Notes: generated by a model not told the origin, from the sequence alone. A stretch of DNA of 64,000 nt from Gordonibacter sp. Marseille-P4307 (GCF_900604965.1 NZ_UWPD01000001.1:496001-560000); one strand, 5' to 3'. Positions 38,259 through 48,074 are shown, counted from the stretch's first letter. Numbers and translations: made by a program.

Positions 38259-38870
38259 ATGACTGACATACGCATCGGCGATCTTCGTCGTGAAGACTTC
38301 AAGCGCGCCATAGATTTTGCGATTGAAGGCATGCACTTCAAAGAGCTTGTAGGCGGAGGACCGCTTCTCAGATTGTATGGCACGTATTTCTGGTACCTGG
38401 AACTTTTGTATGCAACGCAGGCCATCGCCGCATATGCGGACGGGCGCTTCGTAGGCGCGCTGCTTGCATCGTATGCGGGAGAGCCGAGGGTGTTCAAGTC
38501 CGCGCCGATGTCCGCTTTCGTTGCTGCGTTCGGCTTCGTCGAAAAAGCGGTAGACCCGAGCGCTAGGGACTACTACCAAGCGAATGACCGGATGCTTTCC
38601 GAATTGGAGGCGGTCGTTAAACCCGACGGCGAGCTTCGCTTCTTGGCTGCCGAGCCGGGCGGTAGCGTTAAGGGGGTAGGAACCGCGCTTCTGGAAGAGC
38701 TTGCCCGGCGCGAGCGCGGAAAGCTCACCTATCTGTACACGGATTCAGGCTGCACATACCAGTTCTACGAGAAGCGCGGATTCGAATTGGTGGGACAGGA
38801 AGAGGTTGCCGTTGGTTCTGGAAAGGACAGAAAGCCCTTGACGTGCTTCCTGTTCGCGAAGGTGCTTTGA
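38259..38870 (+). CDS. GNAT family N-acetyltransferase
   Basis: 203 aa from ATG 38259 (GGAAAGG upstream). The acetyl-CoA-binding motif A is seen as GSVKGVGTALLEELARRERG (V-x-x-x-x-R/K-G-x-G/A type). The C-terminal beta-bulge and YQFYEKRGFELVG are typical of GNAT enzymes. The substrate cannot be told from sequence. It is bounded by two pseudogene remnants, so this spot is a small turnover zone. Confidence 0.85.
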   Translation: MTDIRIGDLRREDFKRAIDFAIEGMHFKELVGGGPLLRLYGTYFWYLELLYATQAIAAYADGRFVGALLASYAGEPRVFKSAPMSAFVAAFGFVEKAVDPSARDYYQANDRMLSELEAVVKPDGELRFLAAEPGGSVKGVGTALLEELARRERGKLTYLYTDSGCTYQFYEKRGFELVGQEEVAVGSGKDRKPLTCFLFAKVL

Positions 38871-39057
38871 TTGTACGTGCATATTTCCTGACCGTCACCC
38901 ATCTCCCCAGGGTCTTCTCGTTGATACCGAGGCCGGCGGCCACTTGGGCGATGAGCTTCTCCGACGCGATGGCGAACTCGGCGGCTGGGTCGCGCAGGAC
39001 GGAGGGAAGCGTGCGGTCGCTTAGGACATGTTGCATGATGATTTGCTGAAATGACAA
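38868..39057 (-). pseudogene. IS3-type transposase OrfA fragment
   Basis: The minus strand reads EFAIASEKLIAQVAAGLGINEKTLGRWVTVRK, the helix-turn-helix of IS3/IS150 OrfA proteins, then goes off-family. There is no OrfB, no terminal inverted repeat that I can see, and no direct repeat. It is a decayed insertion sequence scrap upstream of tRNA-Gly. Confidence 0.55.
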
Positions 39058-39095
39058 AGGAAATGAAGGAGGTACGGTTATAATGCTTTCCTACT

Positions 39096-39169
39096 GCGGG
39101 CGTGATTCAATGGTAGAATTTCAGCTTCCCAAGCTGACCACGCGGGTTCGATTCCCGTCGCCCGCTCCA
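39096..39169 (+). tRNA. tRNA-Gly (anticodon CCC)
   Basis: 74 nt. The acceptor is GCGGGCG/CGCCCGC with encoded CCA. The anticodon stem TCAGC closes loop TTCCCAA (CCC), and the T arm is GCGGGTTCGATTCCCGT. A TATAAT lies at 39080-39085. Confidence 0.95.
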
Positions 39170-39177
39170 AGAGTTCT

Positions 39178-39207
39178 AGCCGATCCTCCCGGGATCGGCT
39201 TTTTCGT
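39178..39207 (+). terminator. Terminator after tRNA-Gly
   Basis: AGCCGATCC / GGATCGGCT stem followed by TTTTT. Confidence 0.85.
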
Positions 39208-39228
39208 TACAGGGCAAGGAGCCGCTTC

Positions 39229-39894
39229 ATGCAGCGCAGCAATCTTAAAGGGCTTGTGTTCGACTTGGACGGGACGCTGCTCGATACGCTTCCCGACCTT
39301 GCGGCGCTGACGAACGAAACGTTGCGCCACCATGGATACCCGACGCATAGCATTGAAGCCATCAGGGGTTTCGTGGGTAAAGGCGCTGCCATGCTGATAC
39401 GTCGCGCGCTTCCGACGGGGGTTTCCGATGCCGAGATCGAGGCGGTGGTCGCCACGTGGCGCGCGCTGTTCCCCTCGTTGGGGCATGCGAACACCAAGCC
39501 GTACGAGGGTATTCCCGAACTGTTGGCCCGTCTTTCCGATCGCGGCTGCCGTCTTGCGGTGCTGTCGAACAAATTCGATGCCGCCACACAGGAGGTGATA
39601 GGAGCCCATTTCCCCGGTGTGTTCGACGAGGTTCACGGCGAGTGCGCGGATTATCCGCGCAAGCCCGATCCCACCGGGTTGATGAAAACCATCTCTCAGC
39701 TGGGATGCATCCCGTCAGAGGTGGGGTATGTAGGCGATTCGGGCACCGATATGGAGGTGGCTTTGCGCTCGCATGCGATCGCGCTTGGGGTTTTGTGGGG
39801 ATACCAGTCGCGCACGACGCTGATCGAAGGCGGCGCGCAGGTTATTATCGACCGACCGGGCGACTTGCTTGATTGGGTGCAGAATAGGGAGTGA
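39229..39894 (+). CDS. gph: HAD phosphatase, phosphoglycolate-phosphatase-like
   Basis: 221 aa. HAD motif I is FDLDGTLLDTLPDL, motif II VLSNKF, motif III the Lys in YPRKPDP, and motif IV YVGDSGTDMEVA. An alpha-helical cap lies between motifs I and II. SD AAGGAG precedes the ATG. By family it hydrolyses 2-phosphoglycolate or similar small phosphates; the substrate is inferred. The phosphosugar mutase follows 4 bp later. Confidence 0.85.
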   Translation: MQRSNLKGLVFDLDGTLLDTLPDLAALTNETLRHHGYPTHSIEAIRGFVGKGAAMLIRRALPTGVSDAEIEAVVATWRALFPSLGHANTKPYEGIPELLARLSDRGCRLAVLSNKFDAATQEVIGAHFPGVFDEVHGECADYPRKPDPTGLMKTISQLGCIPSEVGYVGDSGTDMEVALRSHAIALGVLWGYQSRTTLIEGGAQVIIDRPGDLLDWVQNRE

Positions 39895-39898
39895 CGTC

Positions 39899-41587
39899 AT
39901 GTTGGATTATCGCAATAAGCTGGATCTGTGGATCGATTGCGTCGAAGACGAAAGCCTTGCGGCCGAGCTTTGCTCTATGAGGGATGCGGGCGATGACTCC
40001 GTTATCGCCGATGCGTTCTTCAAAGATCTGGAGTTCGGCACCGCGGGTTTGCGCGGCGTGATCGGAGCGGGCACGAACCGCATGAACGTCTATACCGTGG
40101 GCCGCGCCACCCAGGGTTTGGCCGATTATCTGAATTCTCGCTTCGAGCGCCCTTCGGTAGCCATTGCGCGCGACAGCCGCCATATGGGCGAGGTGTTCGT
40201 GCGGCATGCGGCCTCCGTTCTGGCAGCCAACGGGGTGTCGGTTCATGTGTATCCGCGCATCGAACCCACGCCGGCCCTTTCGTTCGCCGTGCGCGATCTG
40301 GGCTGCGCGGGGGGCATCTGCATGACGGCTTCGCATAATCCCGCTGCATACAACGGCTACAAAGTGTACGGGGCCGACGGCTGCCAGATCACCAGCGAGG
40401 ACGCTTCGGATATCTCTGCGGCCATCGCGAAGGTCGATCCGTTTTCCGGAGTGAAGGCCGTGCCGTTCGAGGAGGCGGAGAGGGCCGGGCTTATACGGTG
40501 GATCGATGAGGGTACGCTTGATCGGTACATAGACGCCGTAGCCGCGGTTGGAGTCGATCCCGGCGCGGACGCGGATCTGAAGGTGGTGTACACGCCGTTG
40601 TGCGGTTGCGGTCGCGAGTGCGTCGAGCGCATCCTTGCCCGCATCGGTGTGACCGATGTGGCCGTTGTACGCGAACAGGGGGAGCCGAACGGCGATTTCC
40701 CCACGTGCGAATACCCGAACCCCGAAGAGCGCGCTGCGCTGCAGAAGGGCATCGATCTGTGCGAAGAAGTGCGTCCCGATTTGCTTTTGGCCACCGATCC
40801 CGACGCCGATCGCGTGGGGGTGGCGGTGAAAGACGATGGCCGCTACATCCTGCTTTCGGGTAACGAGATGGGCGTGCTGCTTCTGGACTACCTGGCTCGT
40901 CGTGCGATCGAGGAAGGCCGAACCCTCGACCGCCGCATCGTTGCGACCACGATCGTGTCATCCACCATGGTGGATGCCCTTGCGGACAAGTACGGTTTTG
41001 CGGTGCGCCGCGTTCTGACCGGCTTCAAGTACATCGGCGGAATCATCGGCGAGCTCGAATCCTGCGGCGAGGAGGAGCGCTTCCTCTTCGGATTCGAAGA
41101 AAGCTACGGATACCTGAACGGCACGTATGTGCGCGATAAAGACGCCGTGGACGCCTCGATGCTGATATGCCAGATGGCGCGGTACTACAAGGCGCGGGGA
41201 TTGAACCTTGCCCAGGCTATGCGCACCCTGTACGAAGAGCACGGCTTTTACCGCAACAAGACGCTGTCGTTCTCGTTTCCCGGGGCGGCCGGGGCGGCCG
41301 GCATGGCCGACTTGATGGCCGGCTTGCGAGCCGACCCCCCTGTTCTCTTGGCGAATCGCCCCGTGACAAGGCTGGTTGACTACCGGTTAGGGGAAGGGGG
41401 CCTGCCGCCCGCGAACGTGGTGGAGTTTTCCGTCGAAGGGGATCACAAGGTGGTGTTCAGGCCCAGCGGCACCGAGCCGAAGGTGAAGGCGTACGTGTTC
41501 GCGAGCGGTTCGGATGCCGAGGCTGCCGACAGGGTGGTGTCGGAGCTGGAAGACGAGGTGCGCCATTTTGTGGAAGGGTTCTGCTAG
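39899..41587 (+). CDS. Phosphoglucomutase/phosphomannomutase
   Basis: 562 aa from ATG 39899 (a longer frame would overlap gph). The phosphoserine loop is CMTASHNPAAYNGYK (Ser about 144), the Mg2+ loop is DPDADRVGV, the sugar-binding loop is FGFEESYGYL and the C-terminal phosphate-binding motif is FRPSGTEPK. The length fits the PgcA-like bacterial phosphoglucomutase group, interconverting hexose 1- and 6-phosphates. Together with galE farther on this supplies sugar nucleotides. Confidence 0.93.
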   Translation: MLDYRNKLDLWIDCVEDESLAAELCSMRDAGDDSVIADAFFKDLEFGTAGLRGVIGAGTNRMNVYTVGRATQGLADYLNSRFERPSVAIARDSRHMGEVFVRHAASVLAANGVSVHVYPRIEPTPALSFAVRDLGCAGGICMTASHNPAAYNGYKVYGADGCQITSEDASDISAAIAKVDPFSGVKAVPFEEAERAGLIRWIDEGTLDRYIDAVAAVGVDPGADADLKVVYTPLCGCGRECVERILARIGVTDVAVVREQGEPNGDFPTCEYPNPEERAALQKGIDLCEEVRPDLLLATDPDADRVGVAVKDDGRYILLSGNEMGVLLLDYLARRAIEEGRTLDRRIVATTIVSSTMVDALADKYGFAVRRVLTGFKYIGGIIGELESCGEEERFLFGFEESYGYLNGTYVRDKDAVDASMLICQMARYYKARGLNLAQAMRTLYEEHGFYRNKTLSFSFPGAAGAAGMADLMAGLRADPPVLLANRPVTRLVDYRLGEGGLPPANVVEFSVEGDHKVVFRPSGTEPKVKAYVFASGSDAEAADRVVSELEDEVRHFVEGFC

Positions 41588-41847
41588 AGGCTGAGCGCCA
41601 GAAGATCTTCGGGGGTTACCGAAAGCGCATCGGCGAGGCGGATGATGAGGGATAACCTCGGATCCGCCTCGCCGTTTTCTATTTTGTCGAGCAAGGGCCT
41701 TCCGATGCCCACCATCATCGCGAACGTCTGTTTGGTGAGACGTTGCTCGGTGCGCAGTCGCCTGACGTTGTATCCCAAAGCGGCACCGAGTTCCCCGGCG
41801 GGGGGTCCAGATGCATAGGCGAAGGGCATGTCGGTGCGGTAATCCAT
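41584..41847 (-). CDS. XRE-family HTH regulator
   Basis: 87 aa. The HTH is at about residues 27-82 (LRTEQRLTKQTFAMMVGIGR, then IENGEADPRLSLIIRLADALSVTPEDLL). No other domain is present. Its stop codon overlaps the end of the mutase gene on the opposite strand by 4 bp. The upstream region is long and A+T-rich. Confidence 0.88.
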   Translation of the reverse strand: MDYRTDMPFAYASGPPAGELGAALGYNVRRLRTEQRLTKQTFAMMVGIGRPLLDKIENGEADPRLSLIIRLADALSVTPEDLLALSL

Positions 41848-42238
41848 GCGGTTAGCGTAACGTTGCCGTTTCGCATCGATGTAATTCAGAGGTTACAGTT
41901 AGAAAATATATAATCGCTGTTCAAAATCGGTTTTATTATCTGCGGAACGATCTTTTTAGCAAAAAACTAGCAATCGTTTCGCGGTTGCATCCGCGTTCTA
42001 TCGAACGCGAACGTTTCCCCGAAGCCGATCTGCGATCGCCCCGATCTCTTTTACTGTGTGCCCCTTGTCGCGTCGGGATGCCCGTTCTATGGCGAATGGG
42101 CCTAGATGGTAATATGAACGGGTTCGATTATCGACCGCGTACTCGGGCATCTGAAGACCTCATGTTGAAGGTCGAGGCTACAAGCCCTGCGGATTTGAGT
42201 GCATGCGCGGGCCTTCGCCTGCGCTTGGAGGAGACTAC
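41848..42238. other. Intergenic region, divergent promoters
   Basis: 391 bp between the XRE gene (minus) and the LCP gene (plus). The left part is A+T-rich with a TATAAT at 41909-41914. A GCGTTC-TATC-GAACGC inverted repeat lies near 41992-42007. No convincing small gene is seen. Confidence 0.5.
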
Positions 42239-43645
42239 ATGGCAGGAAAGCACGCTCGAAAGAAGAACGAGGCCCCGAGTCTGAAAACCCCTTCTGTCAC
42301 CGACGGCGCGGAGCAGGGTTCTTTCAAGCCTGCTTTTGATTACATCCCCTCGTCGATTCCGCGTGCGGCGGTGGAAGCCTACGCCCGCGATGCTCAGCAG
42401 TATTCGGTGCGAAGCAAAAAGAAGATGAGCCGCGCAAAGCGCATCGCTCTCGGTGTCTTCATCGCCTTTGCCGTGGTGCTGGTGGGGGCCGGGACAGCGG
42501 CGGCCCTCTACATAAACGCGATCAATGCGACGCTGGCGGGCAACAAGACCGATCAGGAGATAGCCGAGATCAACGAGGTGCTTGCCCCTGCGAAGTCGAA
42601 TCTGACCGAGCCGTTCTACGTCATGCTGGTGGGTTCGGACGAACGTGAGGACAACGACGAGATCGGACGGCGCTCCGATACGAACATCGTGGTGAGGGTC
42701 GATCCGAAGACCAACAAGGTCTCGATGGTTTCGATCCCTCGCGATACCGCCATCAACCTCAGCGAATACGGAACGGTTAAGTTCAACGCGGCATATACTT
42801 TCGGGGACACGGCGGGTTCCATCAAGCAGGCCTCTGAAATGCTGGGAGTGGATATCTCGTACTATGCCGAGATCAACTTCTCGGGCCTGATAGGCCTCGT
42901 CGATGCGGTGGACGGCGTCGACGTGGACGTCGAGGAGCGTATCGACGATCCCGATGCCGGCCCGGTGGTGATCGAGGCGGGGCACCAGCATCTCGATGGC
43001 GAGGCGGCGCTCGTGTTCGCCCGCAGCCGTGCCTATGCCGACGGCGACTACACGCGCGTCTCCAACCAACGCAAGCTGATTCAGGCGATCGTCACCAAGA
43101 TCGAGTCCCTTCCCGTAACCGAAATACCCGGGGTGATCCAAGCCGCCGCGAAATGTGTTGCCACGAATCTGAAGGTTACCGATATCATCGGGCTTGCCCA
43201 GGCGGTCAAGGGCAACGGCGATATGACCATCTACTCTGCGACGGTTCCTTCGCTGCCGGCCCAGTACAACGGAGCATCGTACGTGTTCGCCGATTACGAT
43301 GCTATCAAGAAGATGATGGAAGCGGTGGATGCGGGTCTTGACCCCAGCACGGTGACTACCGAGAAGACGCCCGAGAAGCTGATGGCCGAGTACCAGCAGC
43401 GGGTGTCGGGCGTCTCTTCGCGTTCCGGAACGGAAGTCGCCCCGTCATCGGGATATTCGCCGAACGCGTATTCGAATCCGAATCCCAATCAGTATTCAGG
43501 GCAGACCCCCCAAGGCGGTGCGGGCAACGGCGCATACGCGAACACCGGAAACCAGAATGGAGGCGGCACCTATAACAGCGGCTCTTCCAGCGCTGCCGCA
43601 GGCGGTGCTCCGAATGCTGGCGGTGCGGGGGCGGCGGGGTACTAG
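42239..43645 (+). CDS. LytR-CpsA-Psr (LCP) family protein
   Basis: 468 aa from ATG 42239 (SD GGAGGAGA). A cytoplasmic N-terminus of about 65 residues is followed by one transmembrane helix (IALGVFIAFAVVLVGAGTAAALY) and the LCP domain: RSDTNIVVRVDPKTNKVSMVS, SIPRDT, and ARSRAYADGDYTRVSNQRK with the conserved Arg residues for polyprenyl pyrophosphate. LCP enzymes attach glycopolymers to the cell wall. The C-terminal 80 residues are Gly/Asn/Ser-rich low complexity. Confidence 0.93.
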   Translation: MAGKHARKKNEAPSLKTPSVTDGAEQGSFKPAFDYIPSSIPRAAVEAYARDAQQYSVRSKKKMSRAKRIALGVFIAFAVVLVGAGTAAALYINAINATLAGNKTDQEIAEINEVLAPAKSNLTEPFYVMLVGSDEREDNDEIGRRSDTNIVVRVDPKTNKVSMVSIPRDTAINLSEYGTVKFNAAYTFGDTAGSIKQASEMLGVDISYYAEINFSGLIGLVDAVDGVDVDVEERIDDPDAGPVVIEAGHQHLDGEAALVFARSRAYADGDYTRVSNQRKLIQAIVTKIESLPVTEIPGVIQAAAKCVATNLKVTDIIGLAQAVKGNGDMTIYSATVPSLPAQYNGASYVFADYDAIKKMMEAVDAGLDPSTVTTEKTPEKLMAEYQQRVSGVSSRSGTEVAPSSGYSPNAYSNPNPNQYSGQTPQGGAGNGAYANTGNQNGGGTYNSGSSSAAAGGAPNAGGAGAAGY

Positions 43646-43672
43646 GCCCGAGCAGCCCGCTTCGGTCCTCCG

Positions 43673-44803
43673 CTAGCGGGCGTTGTAGCCGTCGGGGTTG
43701 TTCGACTGCCAACGCCAGCTGTCAGCGCACATGCGCGACAGGTCGAATCGAGCCGCCCAATCAAGCTCGTCGCGCGCCTTGTCGCATACCGCGTAGTTCA
43801 CGGCGATGTCACCCGCGCGCCGTGGCTTGATCTGGTAGGGGATATCTTTTCCGCACGCTTGTGAGAAGGCCTTCACCACATCGAGGACGCTGGAGCCCGT
43901 ACCGGTGCCCAGGTTGAAGATGCCAACGCCCGCCCGCGTGCCGTTTGTTTGCGTCGGACCTTCGATCGAGCCCAGGCCGATGGCTTTACCGGTTCCCACT
44001 TTGCCGCCCATCCAGCGCAGCGCGGCCACGTGGCCGCGCGCGAGATCAACCACATGGATGTAGTCGCGCACGCCGGTTCCGTCCGGGGTGTCGTAGTCGT
44101 CGCCGAACACCCCAACGCTTTCCAGCTTTCCCACGGCTACCTGCGCCACATAGGGAAGCAGGTTGTTGGGGATGCCCTTGGGGTCCTCGCCGATAAGCCC
44201 GCTTTCGTGGGCGCCGATGGGGTTGAAGTAGCGCAGGAGCACGATGTTCCACTCGTTATCGCCCACGTAAAGATCGGTGAGGATCTGCTCGAGCATCGAT
44301 TTCGTCTGCCCGTAGGGATTCGTGGCGCTGTGTTTGGGGCACGCTTCGGTGATGGGGATGAACTCGGGTTCGCCGTACACGGTTGCGCTGCTGGAAAACA
44401 CGATGTTCTTCACGCCGTGCGCGCGCGCTACGTCGCAGAGCACAAGCGTTCCCGCGATGTTGTTCCAGTAGTACTCGAGGGGCTTTTGGACGCTTTCGCC
44501 CACGGCCTTGAACCCCGCGAAGTGGATGATCGCATCGATGTCGTTTTCGGAGAAGATGCGCTTTAGGGCGTCGCGGTTAAGTATGTCGCTTTCGTAGAAC
44601 CGGAGGCGGTCATCGGCAACGCCGGTGATGGTGCGCACGCGTTCGAGCGCGGCGGCACTCGAGTTGCTGAGGTTGTCCACGACGACGACCCGGTACCCTT
44701 CGTCCAAAAGCTCGACGCAGGTGTGGCTTCCGATGAAGCCCGCGCCTCCGGTGACGAGCACCGTGATCTCGTTTTGGTTCTGAGCGAGGTTTTTGTTGGC
44801 CAT
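43673..44803 (-). CDS. galE: UDP-glucose 4-epimerase
   Basis: 376 aa short-chain dehydrogenase. The NAD-binding GxxGxxG is TGGAGFIGSH, the catalytic Ser-Thr lies in FSSSATVYG, YxxxK is YGQTK, and the substrate loop is LRYFNPIGAH. The length is longer than the usual ~340 because of a short C-terminal stretch. Converts UDP-glucose and UDP-galactose for envelope glycans, fitting the neighbouring LCP protein and mutase. Confidence 0.95.
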   Translation of the reverse strand: MANKNLAQNQNEITVLVTGGAGFIGSHTCVELLDEGYRVVVVDNLSNSSAAALERVRTITGVADDRLRFYESDILNRDALKRIFSENDIDAIIHFAGFKAVGESVQKPLEYYWNNIAGTLVLCDVARAHGVKNIVFSSSATVYGEPEFIPITEACPKHSATNPYGQTKSMLEQILTDLYVGDNEWNIVLLRYFNPIGAHESGLIGEDPKGIPNNLLPYVAQVAVGKLESVGVFGDDYDTPDGTGVRDYIHVVDLARGHVAALRWMGGKVGTGKAIGLGSIEGPTQTNGTRAGVGIFNLGTGTGSSVLDVVKAFSQACGKDIPYQIKPRRAGDIAVNYAVCDKARDELDWAARFDLSRMCADSWRWQSNNPDGYNAR

Positions 44804-44943
44804 GACGTTCCTTCCCGGAATCGGAATCGTGTGTCGTTTGACGATCGATCGAGACGAATATCATGGTATCAGGGGTTCGCGCGCCGTGCAGGGTGTAACC
44901 TTGGTTCTAGCACAAATGCTGTCACTCCGTTGAAAAGGAGCAC

Positions 44944-46207
44944 TATGAACGATTTCGTCTTCTATTCCCCAACCGAGTTCCATTTCGGCCGCACGGCTAC
45001 CGATGGCATGGGAAAAGCTCTGAGCGAAGCGGGCTTCAAGTGTGCGCTGGTGGTGTGCGGTCAGGGGTCCGTGAAACGCTCGGGCGTGCTCGACCAGGTG
45101 AAAAGATCGCTGGCCGAAGCCGGCGTTGATCTGATCGAGCTGGGCGGCGCCCGTCCGAACCCCGAAGTGGGGTTCGTGCGCAAAGGTATCGAGCTGGTGC
45201 GCGCGCACGGCCTCGACAGCGTTGTTGCGGTGGGCGGGGGCAGCGTCATCGATGCCGCCAAGGCCATCGCTTTCGGAGTGTTCTACGAGGGAGACGTATG
45301 GGATATTTTCTCGCAGCGGCTCCCCATCGAGCGGGCGCTCCCCATCGCGGCCCTCGTCACCATTCCCGCCGCAGGCTCTGAAGCGTCCGCTTCGTGCGTT
45401 ATTAGCAACGACGCCGAGGGACGCAAGGTGGGCGTGGGAAGCGATGCCTTCCGGCCCCGCTTCGCTTTCATGAACCCCGAGCATACCTTCAGCCTTCCCG
45501 CATACCAGACCGCCGCAGGCGTGACCGATATGTTCGCCCATATCTGCGAGCGCTATTTCAGCGGCCTGGGAACGGTGACGGTTACCGACGGAATCGCCAC
45601 CTCGCTTCTGCGCACGCTTATCGAGCATGGGCCGCGCGCTATCGAACATCCCGAAGACTACGAGGCTCGAGCCAACATCATGTGGGTGGGAATGCTGGCT
45701 CATAACGATATCGCCGGGTGCGGGAGGGCTCTGAACCCCGGCGGGCGCGCAGGCGGTTGGGAGAGCCATGGGCTCGAGCACGAGGTGTCGGCGCACTTCG
45801 TCGACGTGACGCATGGGGCGGGCCTGGCGGTGATCATGCCGAACTGGATGCGCTACGTGTGGTCTGCCGACCCGAGCAGGTTCCTGTCGTATGCGCGCGA
45901 CGTATTCGGCATCGAACCCGTCGACGATACGGCAATCGCGATCCGCGACGCGGTGGAAGCGGCCATCGACGAGACCCAGGAGTTCTTCATGTCTTTGGGC
46001 ATGCCCTCGTCGCTGCGCGAGTTCGGGATCGATCGGTCCGACATCGAAACCTTCATCACCACGCTCGAGAAAACCAAAGGAGAGCGGTTCGGCTCGTTCA
46101 GACCCTTGGATATGGAAGACTCCCGGGCTATTTACCGGATGTCGCTGGAGCCCCACGAGCCCAACGTGTGGGAGACCGAGGAAGAGCGCGAAGCGCAAGC
46201 GGGGTAA
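44944..46207 (+). CDS. Iron-containing alcohol dehydrogenase
   Basis: 420 aa from ATG 44944 (SD AAAGGAG). Group III ADH: the N-terminal NAD(P)-binding GGGSVIDAAKA, then metal ligands in the helical domain (TDMFAHICERYF, GLEHEVSAHFVDVTHGAGLAVI). Closest in style to YqhD/BdhA NAD(P)H-dependent butanol dehydrogenases. Reduces aldehydes to alcohols; the actual substrate is unknown. Confidence 0.92.
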
Positions 46208-46297
46208 GGCAGCGACCTCTTGCGGTGGGAGAGGTGCGAGAGGGTCGTGAGGAATGATGACGCAGGCCGCCGAGGCTCCCGAGGGAGGAGAGGACGG

Positions 46298-47893
46298 CTA
46301 AGCGGTGTATTCTTCCAGGTAATCGATCAGCTCTTGGCGCGAATGCAGGTCGGTTTTGGCGTAGATCCGCTTGATATGCGCGTGGGCCGTCCCTTGGCTA
46401 ATGAACAGGGTTTCGGCCACGCGCTTTTGCGTGTATCCCTGGGCGTAGAGCGCCAGCACCTCTATTTCCCGGTCTGATAAAAGGAACTGCCGGCCCATCT
46501 GCCGGGCGCTCTGCTGCATCATCTCTTCGCGGGTCTGGGCCGATTCCGAATTGTTGTCCAAGCCCATCAGCTTGCTGAGCTTCGAGGGGTTCGGCTTGCG
46601 CCGACACGAGCGGCAGTCGCCCTCGCACGAGGGGGAGCTTTCGACCTGCGATTGGTTTTCCACGTGAAGGAACTGGATGAACACGATCTGAGCCGATACG
46701 AGCAGAATAAGGCTCATAACGGAGAGCACCAACCCGCTATCGAGGGCAAGGGATGCCAGGGCGATGATGGACAGACGCATGACCGCGCGGCATCCGATCC
46801 ACACGATCCAGCCGGCACAGGTGTAGTAGTACGGGTCGCGCCATCCCGCGCTCATGAATGCGAGGGAAACGTACCAGGTGAAACCTACCATAAGGGCGTT
46901 GAGCGTCGTGGTGGGAACCGCACCTATGTGCAGTGTGTCGGGAAAGGCCGAGTACAGCACCAATGCGATCGCGGCCAGCAGCTGCATGGCGACGAACATG
47001 CCCACAGTGGTGGTGCGCTCGGATCCGCGCAGCGTGGCTATGATGATGAGGGAGCAGCAGAAGATGACCGCCAGCGGGTAGGCAAGGCGCGTGGCGGGAT
47101 CGAACACGATGGACGCCCCGTTGGGGTACCCGCGCAGAAAGCCGATGACGATGGACAGTGCGCCGATACCCACCGCGGTGGCCATGAGGAACTGGCGCCT
47201 TTGGATCTCGGTTTTCGAGAAGGAGAAGTAATCCGACTCGAATTCTCGGCCCTCGATGTGTTTGGGGATCGTGCGCGTGCGCGCGGAGAGCCTAAGCGGA
47301 TACTGCAGCAAGACGATCGAGGCGGATAGCGCCATCTCAAGGAAATCGGGCAGGATGGACAGCGCGTACAGAAGCGCTTCGCTTAGCGCGAGCGAGGTGA
47401 AGACGTAAACCACCGCCACGACGGTGTTCGTTTCGCGCGCACGACGCAACCAGTAGAAGATGCATAGCGACGCCGAAAGGCTGACCAGGGCCCCGATGGC
47501 CAAGCGCATTCCAGGGAAGGGCTCGCCGAGGGCGAACATGGCGGCCATGGCGAATCCCGAGAGCGACTCGACGGCGATGGACGCGAGCATCAGCCGATTC
47601 ACGAACCGTTTCTTCAGCGGGGTTTTTCGCCGAGTGATGACGGCGAGGAGGACTCCCAGGGCCGCTAGCGCGATAAGCATGCTGCTGTCGGTGAGCGCGC
47701 CGTCATCGGTGCGCGCATATCCCCCGTACGATGCGGTGAGCAATCCGACGCGGGAGATGACCAGGCCCGCTACAAGCGGAATCAGAGCCGAGAAACGCTC
47801 GGTCAGGCCCTTGAGGCCGCCGGGGCCCTCGAGATAGGATCCCTCGTTACCCCGAACCGCTGCTCGCTCGGTGTTCTTTCCGTCTCGCGACAT
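46298..47893 (-). CDS. Membrane-bound LuxR-type transcriptional regulator
   Basis: 531 aa from ATG 47893, preceded by GGGGGAGGATGC; a longer frame adds 23 residues. About 12 hydrophobic segments cover residues 30-410. A juxtamembrane CEGDCRSCRRK (three Cys near 420-430) follows, and a C-terminal LuxR HTH (LSDREIEVLALYAQGYTQKR, then LFISQGTAHAHIKRIYAKT) ends the protein. No receiver or PAS domain is seen, so signal sensing is presumably through the membrane part or the Cys motif. Divergent from the NifU-like gene, with a 17-bp dyad in the shared region. Confidence 0.88.
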   Translation of the reverse strand: MSRDGKNTERAAVRGNEGSYLEGPGGLKGLTERFSALIPLVAGLVISRVGLLTASYGGYARTDDGALTDSSMLIALAALGVLLAVITRRKTPLKKRFVNRLMLASIAVESLSGFAMAAMFALGEPFPGMRLAIGALVSLSASLCIFYWLRRARETNTVVAVVYVFTSLALSEALLYALSILPDFLEMALSASIVLLQYPLRLSARTRTIPKHIEGREFESDYFSFSKTEIQRRQFLMATAVGIGALSIVIGFLRGYPNGASIVFDPATRLAYPLAVIFCCSLIIIATLRGSERTTTVGMFVAMQLLAAIALVLYSAFPDTLHIGAVPTTTLNALMVGFTWYVSLAFMSAGWRDPYYYTCAGWIVWIGCRAVMRLSIIALASLALDSGLVLSVMSLILLVSAQIVFIQFLHVENQSQVESSPSCEGDCRSCRRKPNPSKLSKLMGLDNNSESAQTREEMMQQSARQMGRQFLLSDREIEVLALYAQGYTQKRVAETLFISQGTAHAHIKRIYAKTDLHSRQELIDYLEEYTA

Positions 47894-47940
47894 GCATCCT
47901 CCCCCGGGTCGCTTTCGGCCCATGCACGTTTGTTGGCGGT

Positions 47941-47957
47941 TATCCTCAAAGAGGGTA
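47941..47957. promoter_or_regulatory. Candidate LuxR operator (copy 1)
   Basis: TATCC-N7-GGGTA dyad (one mismatch to TACCC-N7-GGGTA) in the luxR/nifU-like divergent intergenic region. It shares AAAGAGGGTA with the ydhV/ydhY promoter dyad at 52294-52310. Confidence 0.6.
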
Positions 47958-48074
47958 GGCATTCCATAGCCGTTGGACGAGTATGCAATGCGGGTCGGTT
48001 CATCTGGACCGGCCTCCGGTACGTTATTCTAGCGCGTGTTCGGTGAAACAGAGCGATTTAATCGAGGGGGGCGT

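Noticed and set aside
46656-46671. TTTTCCACGTGAAGGA as a seventh parS
   Set aside because: Four mismatches to the consensus, including the terminal palindrome bases; it lies inside the LuxR HTH gene and is likely chance.
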